Shown here piece after piece: positions 23,670 through 31,931 of a DNA stretch of 49,594 nucleotides. Below the pieces are notes generated by a model that was given only the letters and a program-made list of their open reading frames with translations, ran no database searches and was not told the DNA's origin. How positions within the stretch are numbered: position 1 is the stretch's first letter; each line of letters starts with the position of its first letter. Source of the DNA: Azospirillum brasilense (GTDB taxonomy: Bacteria > Pseudomonadota > Alphaproteobacteria > Azospirillales > Azospirillaceae); contig NZ_QLKQ01000056.1 of the NCBI RefSeq assembly GCF_003349955.1, positions 1-49,594 of the forward strand, written 5' to 3'. A program made the translations under genes and the position numbers.

Positions 23670-24710
23670 ATGCGCGGCTGTGTTCTGCACGGACAAAAGG
23701 ATCTCCGCCTCGAAGCGCTGGACGAGCCGTCCCTGCGTCCCGGCGAGGTCCGGGTCAAGATCGCCGCGGGCGGAATCTGCGGGTCCGATCTGCACTACTT
23801 CTTCGAGGGGCGCGTCGGCGACTTCAACGTCCGGGAGCCCATGGTGCTGGGCCACGAAATCAGCGGCGACGTCGTCGAGGTCGGGCCGGAGGTCACCCGG
23901 ACCAAGGTCGGCGACCGCGTCGCCGTCAATCCCGGCAAGCCCTGCCGCGCCTGCCCGCACTGTCTGGGCGGCCGGGAGAACCTGTGCGCCAACATGATCT
24001 TCTTCGGCAGCGCCTCGCGGTTTCCCCACGTTCAGGGCGCCTTCCGCGAAACGCTGGTGGTGCGCGACTTCCAGTGCTTCCCGGTCCCGCAGGACACGCG
24101 CCACAGCAATCTGGTCTTCGCCGAGCCCTTCGCCGTCGCCCTGCACGCGGTGGCGCAGGCCGGCAGCCTGCTCGGCCGGCGCGTCCTGATCACCGGCGCC
24201 GGGCCGATCGGCTGCCTGATCGCGGTCGCCGCGCGCCGGGCGGGCGCCGCGCACGTCACCATCACCGACCTGTCCGACAACGCCCTGGAGATCGCCGCCC
24301 AGGTCGGCGCCCACGAGACGGTCAACGTCCTGTCCGACAGCGAGACGCCCAACCGCTGGCAGGCCGACCGCGGCTGCTTCGACGTCAGCTTCGAGGCGTC
24401 GGGCAGCGCCAGGGCGGTGGAGACCTGCGTCCTCAGCACGCGGCCCGGCGGCGTGGTCGTCCAGGTCGGCATGCTGGCGCCGGGCCTCACCCCGATCCCG
24501 CTCAACCGCCTCCTCGCCAAGGAGGTGACGCTGAAAAGCTCCTTCCGCTTCCACGAGGAGTTCGCCTGGGCCGTCGCCGCCCTGACGACGGGCGGTGTCG
24601 ACCTGTCGCCGCTGGCCACCGCGCAGTTCCCGTTCGAATCCGCCGCGGAGGCGTTCGACGCCGCGCACGACCGCAGCCGGAACATGAAGGTGCAGATCGT
24701 CTTCGGGTGA
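23670..24710 (+). CDS. Zinc-dependent polyol/sugar-acid dehydrogenase, L-idonate 5-dehydrogenase-like
   Basis: 346 residues from ATG 23670, with AGGAG at 23658-23662. Medium-chain alcohol dehydrogenase family: catalytic Zn ligands Cys37 (GGICGSD) and His62-Glu63 (GHE); structural Zn cysteines 92, 95, 98 and 106 in KPCRACPHCLGGRENLC; NAD(P)-binding GAGPIG. The N-terminal MRGCVLHGQKDLR and HYFFEGRVGDF are closest, from memory, to L-idonate 5-dehydrogenase (IdnD) rather than threonine or sorbitol dehydrogenases. It would oxidise the C5 hydroxyl of L-idonate or a similar aldonate to a 5-keto acid. First gene of the rightward operon. Confidence 0.87.
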   Translation: MRGCVLHGQKDLRLEALDEPSLRPGEVRVKIAAGGICGSDLHYFFEGRVGDFNVREPMVLGHEISGDVVEVGPEVTRTKVGDRVAVNPGKPCRACPHCLGGRENLCANMIFFGSASRFPHVQGAFRETLVVRDFQCFPVPQDTRHSNLVFAEPFAVALHAVAQAGSLLGRRVLITGAGPIGCLIAVAARRAGAAHVTITDLSDNALEIAAQVGAHETVNVLSDSETPNRWQADRGCFDVSFEASGSARAVETCVLSTRPGGVVVQVGMLAPGLTPIPLNRLLAKEVTLKSSFRFHEEFAWAVAALTTGGVDLSPLATAQFPFESAAEAFDAAHDRSRNMKVQIVFG

Positions 24711-24734
24711 TCCCCCGGACCGAGCCCTTCCGAC

Positions 24735-24758
24735 GGACCCGCCCGCTCCGGCGGGTCC
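24735..24758. terminator. Intercistronic hairpin after the zinc dehydrogenase gene
   Basis: A perfect 9-bp stem (ggacccgcc / ggcgggtcc) with a 6-nt loop and no T run. Because the downstream gene has no promoter that I can see, this is better read as an mRNA-stabilising or attenuating stem than as a terminator. Confidence 0.55.
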
Positions 24759-24810
24759 CTCCCTGGAACCGACCGCTTGCGGACATCCGCAAGAGCTTTG
24801 CGAGCGACCC

Positions 24811-26010
24811 ATGAAAATCACGCAACTGGAAACCTTGAGGACCGAGGAGTTCTCCAACGTCGTTTGGGTCCGCGTCCACACCGACGCCGGAATCGTCGGG
24901 CTGGGCGAGACCTTCTACGGGGCGGGCGCGGTCGAGGCGCACATCCACGACGTCCTGGCGGCGCGCCTGCTCGGCAAGGACCCGCTGCGCATCGAGGCCC
25001 ACGCCCGCGAGCTGGTGAACCTGCCGATGGCGCAATCCTCGACCGGCGCCGAGTACCGCGCCGCGTCGGCCATCGACCTCGCGCTGTGGGACATCCTCGG
25101 CAAGGTGTGCGGCCAGCCGGTGCACCAGATGCTCGGCGGCCTCTGCCACGACCGGGTGCCCGTCTACAACACCTGCGCCGGCTACGGCTACGTGCGATCC
25201 AACAAGATCAAGCCGGTCGACACCTGGAACCTGGGCTCCAGCGAGGGTCCCTACGAGGATCTCAATGGCTTCATGACCGACGCCGGCCGGCTCGCCGAGA
25301 GCCTGCTGGAGCAGGGCATCACCGGCATGAAGATCTGGCCGTTCGACCCCGCGGCCATCGCCAACGACGGGCGCTTCATCACCGCCGAGCAGATGAAGCG
25401 CGCGGTCGAGCCCTTCGAGAAGATCCGCAAGGCCGTCGGCGACCGGATGCAGATCATGGTCGAGTTCCACTGCCTGTGGAACCTGCCGACCGTCAAGAAG
25501 ATCGCCCGTGTCCTCGAGGACTATGAGCCGACCTGGTACGAGGACCCGATCCGCATGAACTCGGTCAACGCGCTGGCCGAGCTGGCCGGCTCGACGAGCG
25601 TGCCGATCTGCGCGTCGGAGACGCTGGGCTCGCGCTTCCCCTACAAGGACATGCTGGAAGCCGGGGCGATCGGCGTGGTGATGACCGATCTGGTGTGGAC
25701 CGGCGGCCTGACCGAAGGGCGCAAGATCGCCGCGCTCGCCGACACCTACCATCGCCCCTACGCGCCGCACGACTGCACCGGGCCGGTGGCCTACGTCGCC
25801 GCCGTGCACTCCTCGCTGTCCAACCCGAACACGCTGATCCAGGAGTCGGTCCGCGCCTTCTACACGGGCTGGTACACCGAGCTGGTGACCGAGGTCCCGC
25901 GCATCGTCGACGGCCATGTCCTGCCGATGGACGGGCCGGGCCTCGGCACGGAACTCCTGCCCGCCGTCTTCGAGCGCCCCGACCTGAGCGTCCGCCGCAG
26001 CAGCCTCTGA
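24811..26010 (+). CDS. Enolase-superfamily acid-sugar dehydratase (mandelate racemase subgroup)
   Basis: 399 residues. Layout and motifs resemble D-galactonate/gluconate dehydratases: N-terminal capping domain with the 20s loop, YRAASAIDLALWDILGK, GMKIWPFD with a possible catalytic Lys174, then barrel metal ligands EFH (Glu218, with His220 two residues later as in the DxH of these dehydratases), Glu244 (WYEDPI), Glu270 (CASETLGSR) and catalytic His320 (APHDCTGPV). The first metal ligand is normally Asp; here it is Glu. It would remove water from an aldonate to give a 2-keto-3-deoxy acid. Middle gene of the rightward operon; substrate unknown. Confidence 0.85.
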   Translation: MKITQLETLRTEEFSNVVWVRVHTDAGIVGLGETFYGAGAVEAHIHDVLAARLLGKDPLRIEAHARELVNLPMAQSSTGAEYRAASAIDLALWDILGKVCGQPVHQMLGGLCHDRVPVYNTCAGYGYVRSNKIKPVDTWNLGSSEGPYEDLNGFMTDAGRLAESLLEQGITGMKIWPFDPAAIANDGRFITAEQMKRAVEPFEKIRKAVGDRMQIMVEFHCLWNLPTVKKIARVLEDYEPTWYEDPIRMNSVNALAELAGSTSVPICASETLGSRFPYKDMLEAGAIGVVMTDLVWTGGLTEGRKIAALADTYHRPYAPHDCTGPVAYVAAVHSSLSNPNTLIQESVRAFYTGWYTELVTEVPRIVDGHVLPMDGPGLGTELLPAVFERPDLSVRRSSL

Positions 26011-26042
26011 CCGGCCAGCCTCCAAACGAAAGACTCTCCATC

Positions 26043-26807
26043 ATGACGACCATGTTTGACCTGACCGGCAAGACCGCGCTTGTGACCGGATCGGCCCGCG
26101 GCCTTGGCAACGCCATCGCCGAAGGGCTGGCCGAGGCCGGCGCCGCGATCATCCTCAGCGACATCAACCCCACCGCCCTGGCCGACGCCGCGGCGCGGGC
26201 GCGCGACAAGGGCCACACCGTCCATGAGTCGGCTTTCGACGTGACGGACGAGGACGCGGTGGCGAAGGCCTTCGCCGACCTCGACGCGCAGGGGATCGCC
26301 GTCGACATCCTGGTGAACAACGCCGGCATCCAGATCCGCAGCCCGCTGGTCGATTTCCCGGTGGCGGATTTTCGCAAGGTCATCGACACCAACCTGACCA
26401 GCGCCTTCCTCGTCGGCCGCGAGGCGGGCCGCCGCATGGTCGCGCGGCGGGCGGGCAAGATCATCAACATTGGCTCCCTGACCAGCGAGCAGGCCCGCGT
26501 CACCGTGGCGCCCTACGCAGCGGCCAAGGGCGGCATCCGCCTCCTGACCAAGTCGATGACCGCGGAGTGGGCGGAGTTCAACGTCCAGGTCAACGCCATC
26601 GGCCCGGGCTACATCGTGACCGAGATGAACAAGCCCCTGATCGAGAACGAGGAGTTCGATTCCTGGGTGAAGAAGCGCACGCCGGCGCGCCGTTGGGGGA
26701 ACCCGACGGATCTGGTCGGCACCGCGGTGTTCCTGGCCTCCCCGGCCTCCGACTTCGTCAACGGCCAGCTGATCTTCGTCGATGGCGGCTTCATGGCCAT
26801 CTACTGA
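26043..26807 (+). CDS. SDR-family oxidoreductase, gluconate 5-dehydrogenase-like
   Basis: 254 residues. Classical SDR: cofactor motif TGSARGLGNAIAEGL near the N-terminus, NNAGIQ, catalytic Ser in NIGSLTS and YAAAK (Tyr-x3-Lys). PGYIVTEMNKPLIENEEFDSWV and VFLASPASDFVNGQLIFVDGGFMAIY are typical of gluconate 5-dehydrogenase and 2-deoxygluconate 3-dehydrogenase groups. With the IdnD-like dehydrogenase two genes upstream, it could reduce a 5-keto-aldonate, giving an idonate-to-gluconate pair; 3-dehydrogenation of the dehydratase product is the alternative. It follows the dehydratase gene by 32 nt. Confidence 0.88.
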   Translation: MTTMFDLTGKTALVTGSARGLGNAIAEGLAEAGAAIILSDINPTALADAAARARDKGHTVHESAFDVTDEDAVAKAFADLDAQGIAVDILVNNAGIQIRSPLVDFPVADFRKVIDTNLTSAFLVGREAGRRMVARRAGKIINIGSLTSEQARVTVAPYAAAKGGIRLLTKSMTAEWAEFNVQVNAIGPGYIVTEMNKPLIENEEFDSWVKKRTPARRWGNPTDLVGTAVFLASPASDFVNGQLIFVDGGFMAIY

Positions 26808-26818
26808 ACGCGCAACGG

Positions 26819-26863
26819 CGCTCTCCCCATCCGCTCCCAAGCTGCGGGCGGAAGGGGAGAGCC
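26819..26863. terminator. Long imperfect hairpin after the SDR gene
   Basis: gctctcccca.tccgc pairs with gcgga.aggggagagc over about 17 bp with a few mismatches. No T run follows, so it may only partly separate the catabolic genes from the regulator downstream. It is the third such hairpin between genes of this locus. Confidence 0.5.
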
Positions 26864-26890
26864 GGTCCCATCGGAACAGGTCCGACCAAA

Positions 26891-27598
26891 ATGAAGCCGA
26901 TTCCGTCGCGGCCGTGGCATGCCGACTCCCGCATGATCCACCGGGATCTGCGCAGCGCCATCGTCTCGCTCCGCCGCAGGCCGGGCGAGACGCTCGCCGA
27001 GCGTTCCCTTGCCGAGGCTTATGGCGCCAGCCGCCCGAAGGTTCGGCAGGCGATCGACCGGCTGGCCGACGAACAGCTGGCCGAGCGCCACCCGCAGCAT
27101 CGGGGGATGCGGGTGGCGCGCATTCCCCTGCGGGCGTTGCCGGAGGCCGGGGAAATGCGCAAGGCCCTGGAAATCCGCGTCGTCCGCTACGCGGCCCGCC
27201 GGGCGACGCCCGATCAGATCGAGCGTCTGCGCGCGTCCGTCGAACGGCAGCGTGCCTGCCAGACGGTGGGTGATGTCGACGGCTTCCACGCGGCGGACGA
27301 GGCGTTTCACTCCCTGCTGTCCGAGGTTGCCGGCCATCCGGGTTTCTGGGACACCGTTGAACGGATCAAGGCGCAGATCGACCGCTGCCGCCGCCTCGGT
27401 CTGCTGGTCTTCGGGAGCATGGGCCCGGCGATCGACGAGCATGATGCCATGGTCGCAGCCATCGCCGCGGGGGAGCCCGACCGGGCCGCCGCCCTGATGG
27501 CCACCCACCTCGATGGTGTGGCCGGAACGATCGCCACCTTGCGCCGGGTGGTCCCATGCTATTTTTACGAACCCGATGACCTGCCGTCTTCTCGCTGA
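26891..27598 (+). CDS. GntR-family regulator, FCD type (first)
   Basis: 235 residues from ATG 26891. Winged HTH SLAEAYGASRPKVRQAIDRLADEQLAERHPQ is followed by a helical FCD effector domain with ADEAFHSLLSEVAGHP and the C-terminal EHDAMVAAIAAGEPDRAAALMATHL, which include the D-x3-H-type metal/ligand residues of FCD proteins. FCD regulators usually sense carboxylates such as sugar acids. The HTH is shorter and less canonical than in the second regulator, lacking the usual LPSER motif (here GETLAERSLAEAYG). It lies 84 nt after the SDR gene and may be read with it. Confidence 0.88.
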   Translation: MKPIPSRPWHADSRMIHRDLRSAIVSLRRRPGETLAERSLAEAYGASRPKVRQAIDRLADEQLAERHPQHRGMRVARIPLRALPEAGEMRKALEIRVVRYAARRATPDQIERLRASVERQRACQTVGDVDGFHAADEAFHSLLSEVAGHPGFWDTVERIKAQIDRCRRLGLLVFGSMGPAIDEHDAMVAAIAAGEPDRAAALMATHLDGVAGTIATLRRVVPCYFYEPDDLPSSR

Positions 27599-27669
27599 GA
27601 CACGCGTGGCGAGGGCCGGTGCCATGCTGCCGATGGGTGACGGCGTCCCCTTTCCGCCCAGGCGTGCGG

Positions 27670-27698
27670 TTGACTTGTCCGCCGTTGATGCCTAAAGA
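27670..27698 (+). promoter_or_regulatory. Promoter of the second GntR gene
   Basis: TTGACT (27670-27675), 17 nt, TAAAGA (27693-27698): optimal spacing with five and four matches to consensus. Expected initiation is near 27705, leaving operator site 3 just downstream. Confidence 0.62.
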
Positions 27699-27713
27699 AC
27701 TGGAGCGACATCG

Positions 27714-27729
27714 TACCAGAGAACCAGTT
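27714..27729 (+). promoter_or_regulatory. GntR-type operator, site 3 (autoregulatory)
   Basis: TACCAGAGAACCAGTT, matching sites 1 and 2 at ACCAG and ACCARTT with the same spacing. It lies between the predicted start of transcription and the GntR start codon, an arrangement typical of autorepression. Confidence 0.65.
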
Positions 27730-27747
27730 CAGTCACCGGAGAGCGGC

Positions 27748-28572
27748 ATGGATGACCCCGATTTCGACGTCTCCCGCCACCTGCAGAAAATCAAGGTCCG
27801 ACGCCCTCCCGACATCATCATCGAGCAGATCAGCGACCTGATCGCCCGTCGGATCATCAAGGCGGGCCAGAAGCTGCCCGCGGAACGGGTGCTCGCCGAG
27901 CGCTTCGACGTCAGCCGCGGCACGGTGCGCGAGGCGCTCCGCCGTCTGGAATTCTTCGGGATCGTCCGCACCTCGCCGCAGAGCGGCACGGTGGTGGAAA
28001 ATCTCAGCGAACATGTGCTGCTCGGCCTCATCAACAACATCCTCAACGCCGACGACACCAGCCCGGAGATGCTGATCGAGGTGCGCGGCGCCCTGGAGGC
28101 CCTGTCCGCCCGCCTGGCGACCGAGCGCGCGCACAGCGGCCAGATCGCCGAGATCCGCAAGGCCCAGCAGCGGATGCGCGAGCAGGCCGAAGCCAACGCC
28201 TACACCCTGGAGGAGGACCTTCTGTTCCACCTCAAGGTCGCGGAGGCGACCAACAACAACCTGCTTCGCTCGCTGATCGCCTTGATGGGGCCGGACGTGC
28301 TCCGCTTCTCGCACCAGCACGCCACCTACAAGGATGGTCGCATGCATGCCGCCGCGAACGAGCATGACGCGATCATCGAAGCGATCGAGCGTCGTCAGCC
28401 GGAGGAAGCGGAACGGCTGATGAAGCAGCACATCGACAAGTCCTACGAGCATTACCGCCGGACCGGCGATCATCCGGAGGACGACCGGGAGGAAAACGAC
28501 GGGGCCAAGCGTGGCAAGCCGACGCGCGCCCGACGCGCCAAGGCATCACAATCCATGCGGGAGACGGAGTGA
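27748..28572 (+). CDS. GntR-family regulator, FadR/FCD type (second, presumed regulator of the locus)
   Basis: 274 residues from ATG 27748; in-frame sequence further upstream crosses the promoter and operator and is excluded. The DNA-binding domain is textbook FadR type: IIIEQISDLIARRIIKAGQKLPAERVLAERFDVSRGTVREALRRLEFFGIV. The FCD domain follows (EVRGALEALSARLATERA, EEDLLFHLKVAEATNNNLL, NEHDAIIEAIERRQPEEAERLMKQHI), with histidines and aspartate for a metal-bound carboxylate ligand. The last ~30 residues are very basic (KRGKPTRARRAKAS). Operator-like sites shared by its own promoter and both catabolic arms make it the likely repressor; the first GntR protein is the alternative. Confidence 0.92.
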   Translation: MDDPDFDVSRHLQKIKVRRPPDIIIEQISDLIARRIIKAGQKLPAERVLAERFDVSRGTVREALRRLEFFGIVRTSPQSGTVVENLSEHVLLGLINNILNADDTSPEMLIEVRGALEALSARLATERAHSGQIAEIRKAQQRMREQAEANAYTLEEDLLFHLKVAEATNNNLLRSLIALMGPDVLRFSHQHATYKDGRMHAAANEHDAIIEAIERRQPEEAERLMKQHIDKSYEHYRRTGDHPEDDREENDGAKRGKPTRARRAKASQSMRETE

Positions 28573-28599
28573 GGGGGGCTCCCGCGGTTTGCGCGGACC

Positions 28600-28730
28600 A
28601 GGCTGCGAGGAGGACACGACGGCGCAGCGGATCGAAGCTGGCGCGTCCGTGCATCTGACGCTTGATCAGCGTCAGCTCGTTGATCTGCCCCTCCGCCTGC
28701 CCGCCGCTCCATACAGGAGAGCCACTCTCG
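28600..28730 (-). pseudogene. ISL3-family transposase 3'-end remnant
   Basis: Minus-strand translation gives ESGSPVWSGGQAEGQINELTLIK followed by RQMHGRASFDPLRRRVLLAA, the recognisable C-terminus of ISL3-type transposases (GQAEGQI and KRQMYGRA motifs). Everything upstream is missing. It fills part of the gap between the GntR gene and the methyltransferase gene; a second copy of the same 3' end lies at 34541-34600. Confidence 0.65.
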
Positions 28731-28785
28731 CGCGGGACGCTCGGGTTTCTGAACCATCCGATCGTCGGGGTGCGCCGCCGACCAC

Positions 28786-29814
28786 TCAGTCCCGCCCGCA
28801 ATCCAGCCTGAACGGGCCGAAGGCGGTGGTGATGTCCCGGCTTTCCACCCGCGCGAAGCCCGCAGCGGACAGCGCTCCGGCGATGGCCCCCCGGTCGAAC
28901 GAGCGGTCCTGACCGCGCAGGGCCGCCACCAGCCGTCCGACGACATGGGTTTCCGGTCGCGTGCGCTCCGCCGTCAGCCCCTCGTGCAGGCTAACGAAGA
29001 CGCCGCCCGGCGCCAGCGCCCGCCGGACCTTCGCCAGCAGCGCGACGAGATCGCGGGCGTAATAGAGGGTCAGCGACGCCCAGATCACATCGTACCCGCC
29101 GCCCAGGTCCGCGTCGTTGAAGTCGCCGGCGATCACCGCGACGCGCTGGCCCGCCGGCCCGGCAACCGCCAACCGCCCGGAGATCCGGGCGGCCATCGGC
29201 GGCAGGTCGACCAATGCCACCCTCATGTCCGGCCGCCGCTCCGCGACCGTCAGCGCCAGCGTCTCCGATCCGGCCCCGATGTCGAGGAAGCTCCGGGCGG
29301 AGGGCCATTCCGGCAGATCGTCCAGCACGGCCGCCATCGCCGCCGTTCCCATGCCGCGATGGAAGGCGCGCAGGCTGAAGGCCGAGCGGTCCCAGAACTC
29401 CGGTGCCGCCATGTCGAGAGGGGCGTCGCCGGTCTCCGCGCGCAGCAGCGCCGACACGTCGCCGTGGCGCACCCGGGGCAGGGTGGTGAGCAGGTCGCGC
29501 AGGCTCCGCTCGCCATCGGAAAGCAGATAGGGCGCGGCCTCCTCCGTCAGGCGGTAGCGGCCCTCGCTCTTGACCAGAAGATCCATCGCGGTCAGCGCGT
29601 CGAGCACATGGCCGAGCCGTCCGGCGTCGAGGGACAGGCTGGCCGCCAGGTCCGCCGCCGTCGCGGGCTCCGCCAGCCGGTCGAACAGGCCGAACTCCAA
29701 CCCCGCCGCCAGAAGCTGCCAGCGCAGCGGGGCCTGGATCAGGTCGAACAGCCGGGCCGGGAGCGGGGCGTTGCGGGTCGCAGGGTGTTCAGGGGGATGC
29801 ATGGTCATGGCCAT
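28786..29814 (-). CDS. SAM-dependent methyltransferase, small-molecule O-methyltransferase fold
   Basis: 342 residues from ATG 29814, whose first base overlaps the stop of the TonB receptor gene (TGATG), so translation is coupled. The N-terminal dimerisation domain (LFDLIQAPLRWQLLAAGLEFGLFDRL, then LVKSEGRYRLTEEAAPYLL) is that of plant/bacterial small-molecule O-methyltransferases. SAM-binding residues are in FLDIGAGSETLAL, VALVDLP and VIAGDFND. The usual catalytic LHDW motif is absent; the equivalent segment reads SLTLYYARD. The target may therefore not be a phenolic hydroxyl. Context suggests modification of a metallophore or of its breakdown product. Confidence 0.83.
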   Translation of the reverse strand: MAMTMHPPEHPATRNAPLPARLFDLIQAPLRWQLLAAGLEFGLFDRLAEPATAADLAASLSLDAGRLGHVLDALTAMDLLVKSEGRYRLTEEAAPYLLSDGERSLRDLLTTLPRVRHGDVSALLRAETGDAPLDMAAPEFWDRSAFSLRAFHRGMGTAAMAAVLDDLPEWPSARSFLDIGAGSETLALTVAERRPDMRVALVDLPPMAARISGRLAVAGPAGQRVAVIAGDFNDADLGGGYDVIWASLTLYYARDLVALLAKVRRALAPGGVFVSLHEGLTAERTRPETHVVGRLVAALRGQDRSFDRGAIAGALSAAGFARVESRDITTAFGPFRLDCGRD

Positions 29815-31931
29815 CACCACACCGCCTTGACGCGCAGGCCGACCTCGCGCGCCGCCCCGTCCTCCGCCAGCACGCCGAGGGGCGCCCGCACGGCGCGGGC
29901 GTAGACGTTGCGGTTGAACAGGTTGCTGGCCCACACCCCCAGCTCCACCGCGGCGAAGCGGTAACCGACCTGGGCGTCGACCAGGGCGAAGGCCGATTGC
30001 CGCAGCGTGTTCTCCGAATCGAAGTGGTAGGGACCGGAGCCGTTCACGCCCACCTGCCCGAACCAGCCCCTCTCCCCCTCGTCATAGCCCACGCCCAGCG
30101 CGTAGGTGGCGTGCGCCGCCATGGGCAGGCGGTTGCCCGAAAGGTCGGCGGGCACCAGCGCGCCGTTGCGGCTGACATGGACGGTGTAGGAGGTCGCCTT
30201 GGCCCGTTGCAGGCCGCCGCTGCCGAACAGCGTCCAATGCGCGCTCAGACGCCCGGTCAAGGACAGTTCGGCGCCGACGATCTCGGCCTCGGCGGCGTTG
30301 CTGACCTTCTGGGTGCCGCCGGGGACCAGATCGACGATCTGCTTGTCGGTCGTGCGCGTGTGGAAGACCGCCAGCCCGGCCTCGCCGCGACCGGCGGCGA
30401 AGCGGCTCTTGACGCCGGCCTCGGCGGTCCAGCTGTGCTCGGGCGCGTAGGTCAGCGTGCCGCGGTTCACCGCCGTGCCGTAATTGTAGCCGCCGGGCAG
30501 ATAGCCGCGCGCGTAGGAGGCGTAGACGGTCGCGTCCGGTCCGGCCTCGTAGGACAGACTGATGCGCGGCAACAGCGTCGTGTGGTGGAGATCCTGCCCG
30601 TAGGCGGCGCGCCCGGCCGGGCTGGAGAGCGTCTGATGGCCGCTCTGGCCGATCCATTCGAGTCTGCCGCCCAGCCCGAGGCGCAGGGCGTCGGTCAGGC
30701 CGACCTCCACCTGTCCGAAGCCGGCCAACCCGGTCTGGTCGATGGTGGTCTCGCGGCGGACGCGCGGGGTGCCGATCTGGAAATCCAGATCCGTCCATTC
30801 CCGGTGGGCATAGAACCCGGCCAGCCAGCGCAGCCGCGCTTGCGGATCGGCGGACGTCAGGCGAATCTCCTGCGACAGCGCGTCATCGCGATGGGTCGAC
30901 AGGGTCGGCAGGGTGGCGAGCGGCGAGCCGTCGAGATCCATCTGGAAATCGCGCCTGTAATGGGTCCAGCCGGTGACGCTCGTCAGGTCGAGCCCGTCTC
31001 CGCGGTGGTCGATCCGCAAGGACTGCACGGCGCTGGTGGAATCGTCCCAGGAGGGGGTGTTGTAGTTGGTGGTGAAACGGCCGGTGGCGTAGGGGCCCGA
31101 CAGATAGCGCATCCGCGCCTTGCCCAGTTCAGCCCGTTCGACGATGCTTTTCAGGCGGATGTCGGTGTCGTCGTCGGGCCGCGCCTCCAAGCCGCCGGAC
31201 AGGGTCCAGCGGCCGGTCTCGGTGCCATTCTTCGATCCGTCGAAGCGGTTGAGGCCGGTGCCCCGGGCGTCCTCCGCGCGGAAGGCCAGCGAGCCGGCCA
31301 CCGAGTCATCCTTCAATGGCCCGGACACCCGCCCGGCCGCCGTGACGGTGGGACGCCAGCCGTCGGGGCCGTCCTGAAAGCCGGTGTACAGGCTGCCCCA
31401 CCCCGAGGACGTCCAGTCGGGATCGGCGGTGACGGCCTTGATGGCGCCGGCCTCGGTGTTGCGCCCGTAAAGGCTGCCCTGCGGCCCCTTGAGGATCTCC
31501 AGCGCCGCGGGGTCCGGGAGCCGGGGCGCCTGGGTGGCGCCGTGCGGCAGGGCGACGTCGTTCACGAAGAACCCCAACGGGTCCTGGAGGGCGGTGTTGG
31601 CGCTGGTCATGCCGCGCAGGACGATCCGCGTCTGGACCGTCGACTGCTCGATCTGGACGTTGGGCGTGCGCTTGGCGATGGCCGCCGGCAATCCCCCCGA
31701 CAGCGGATTGTCCAGGTCCAGCGGGGTCAGCACCTCGACCGATCCGGGGGTGCGCTGGACATCCTCCTTCCATTGGCGGGCCTCGACCGTCACCGGAGCC
31801 AGCACGACGGGGGCGGTTGCGACGACGTCCGGCGGATCGGCAGCCAGCGCCGGACCGGCCATCGCCAGAAGGAGCGGGGCGGAGGGAAGAAGGCGTGCGT
31901 GCGGCGGCGCGCGGAACGATGGGTGGGGCAT
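29814..31931 (-). CDS. TonB-dependent outer-membrane receptor
   Basis: 705 residues: signal peptide with core LLPSAPLLLAMAGPALA, plug domain (PGSVEVLTPLDLDNPL, RIVLRGM, ALEILKGPQGSLYGRNTEAGAI) and a 22-strand barrel ending in the outer-membrane type terminus GLRVKAVW. The plug motif GPQGSLYGRNT is that of siderophore and related receptors. Ligand unknown. Stop codon overlaps the methyltransferase start. It lies about 100 nt after the MFS gene in a unit that begins with an AraC gene and a Fur box, so ferric-siderophore import is the best guess. Confidence 0.92.
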   Translation of the reverse strand: MPHPSFRAPPHARLLPSAPLLLAMAGPALAADPPDVVATAPVVLAPVTVEARQWKEDVQRTPGSVEVLTPLDLDNPLSGGLPAAIAKRTPNVQIEQSTVQTRIVLRGMTSANTALQDPLGFFVNDVALPHGATQAPRLPDPAALEILKGPQGSLYGRNTEAGAIKAVTADPDWTSSGWGSLYTGFQDGPDGWRPTVTAAGRVSGPLKDDSVAGSLAFRAEDARGTGLNRFDGSKNGTETGRWTLSGGLEARPDDDTDIRLKSIVERAELGKARMRYLSGPYATGRFTTNYNTPSWDDSTSAVQSLRIDHRGDGLDLTSVTGWTHYRRDFQMDLDGSPLATLPTLSTHRDDALSQEIRLTSADPQARLRWLAGFYAHREWTDLDFQIGTPRVRRETTIDQTGLAGFGQVEVGLTDALRLGLGGRLEWIGQSGHQTLSSPAGRAAYGQDLHHTTLLPRISLSYEAGPDATVYASYARGYLPGGYNYGTAVNRGTLTYAPEHSWTAEAGVKSRFAAGRGEAGLAVFHTRTTDKQIVDLVPGGTQKVSNAAEAEIVGAELSLTGRLSAHWTLFGSGGLQRAKATSYTVHVSRNGALVPADLSGNRLPMAAHATYALGVGYDEGERGWFGQVGVNGSGPYHFDSENTLRQSAFALVDAQVGYRFAAVELGVWASNLFNRNVYARAVRAPLGVLAEDGAAREVGLRVKAVW

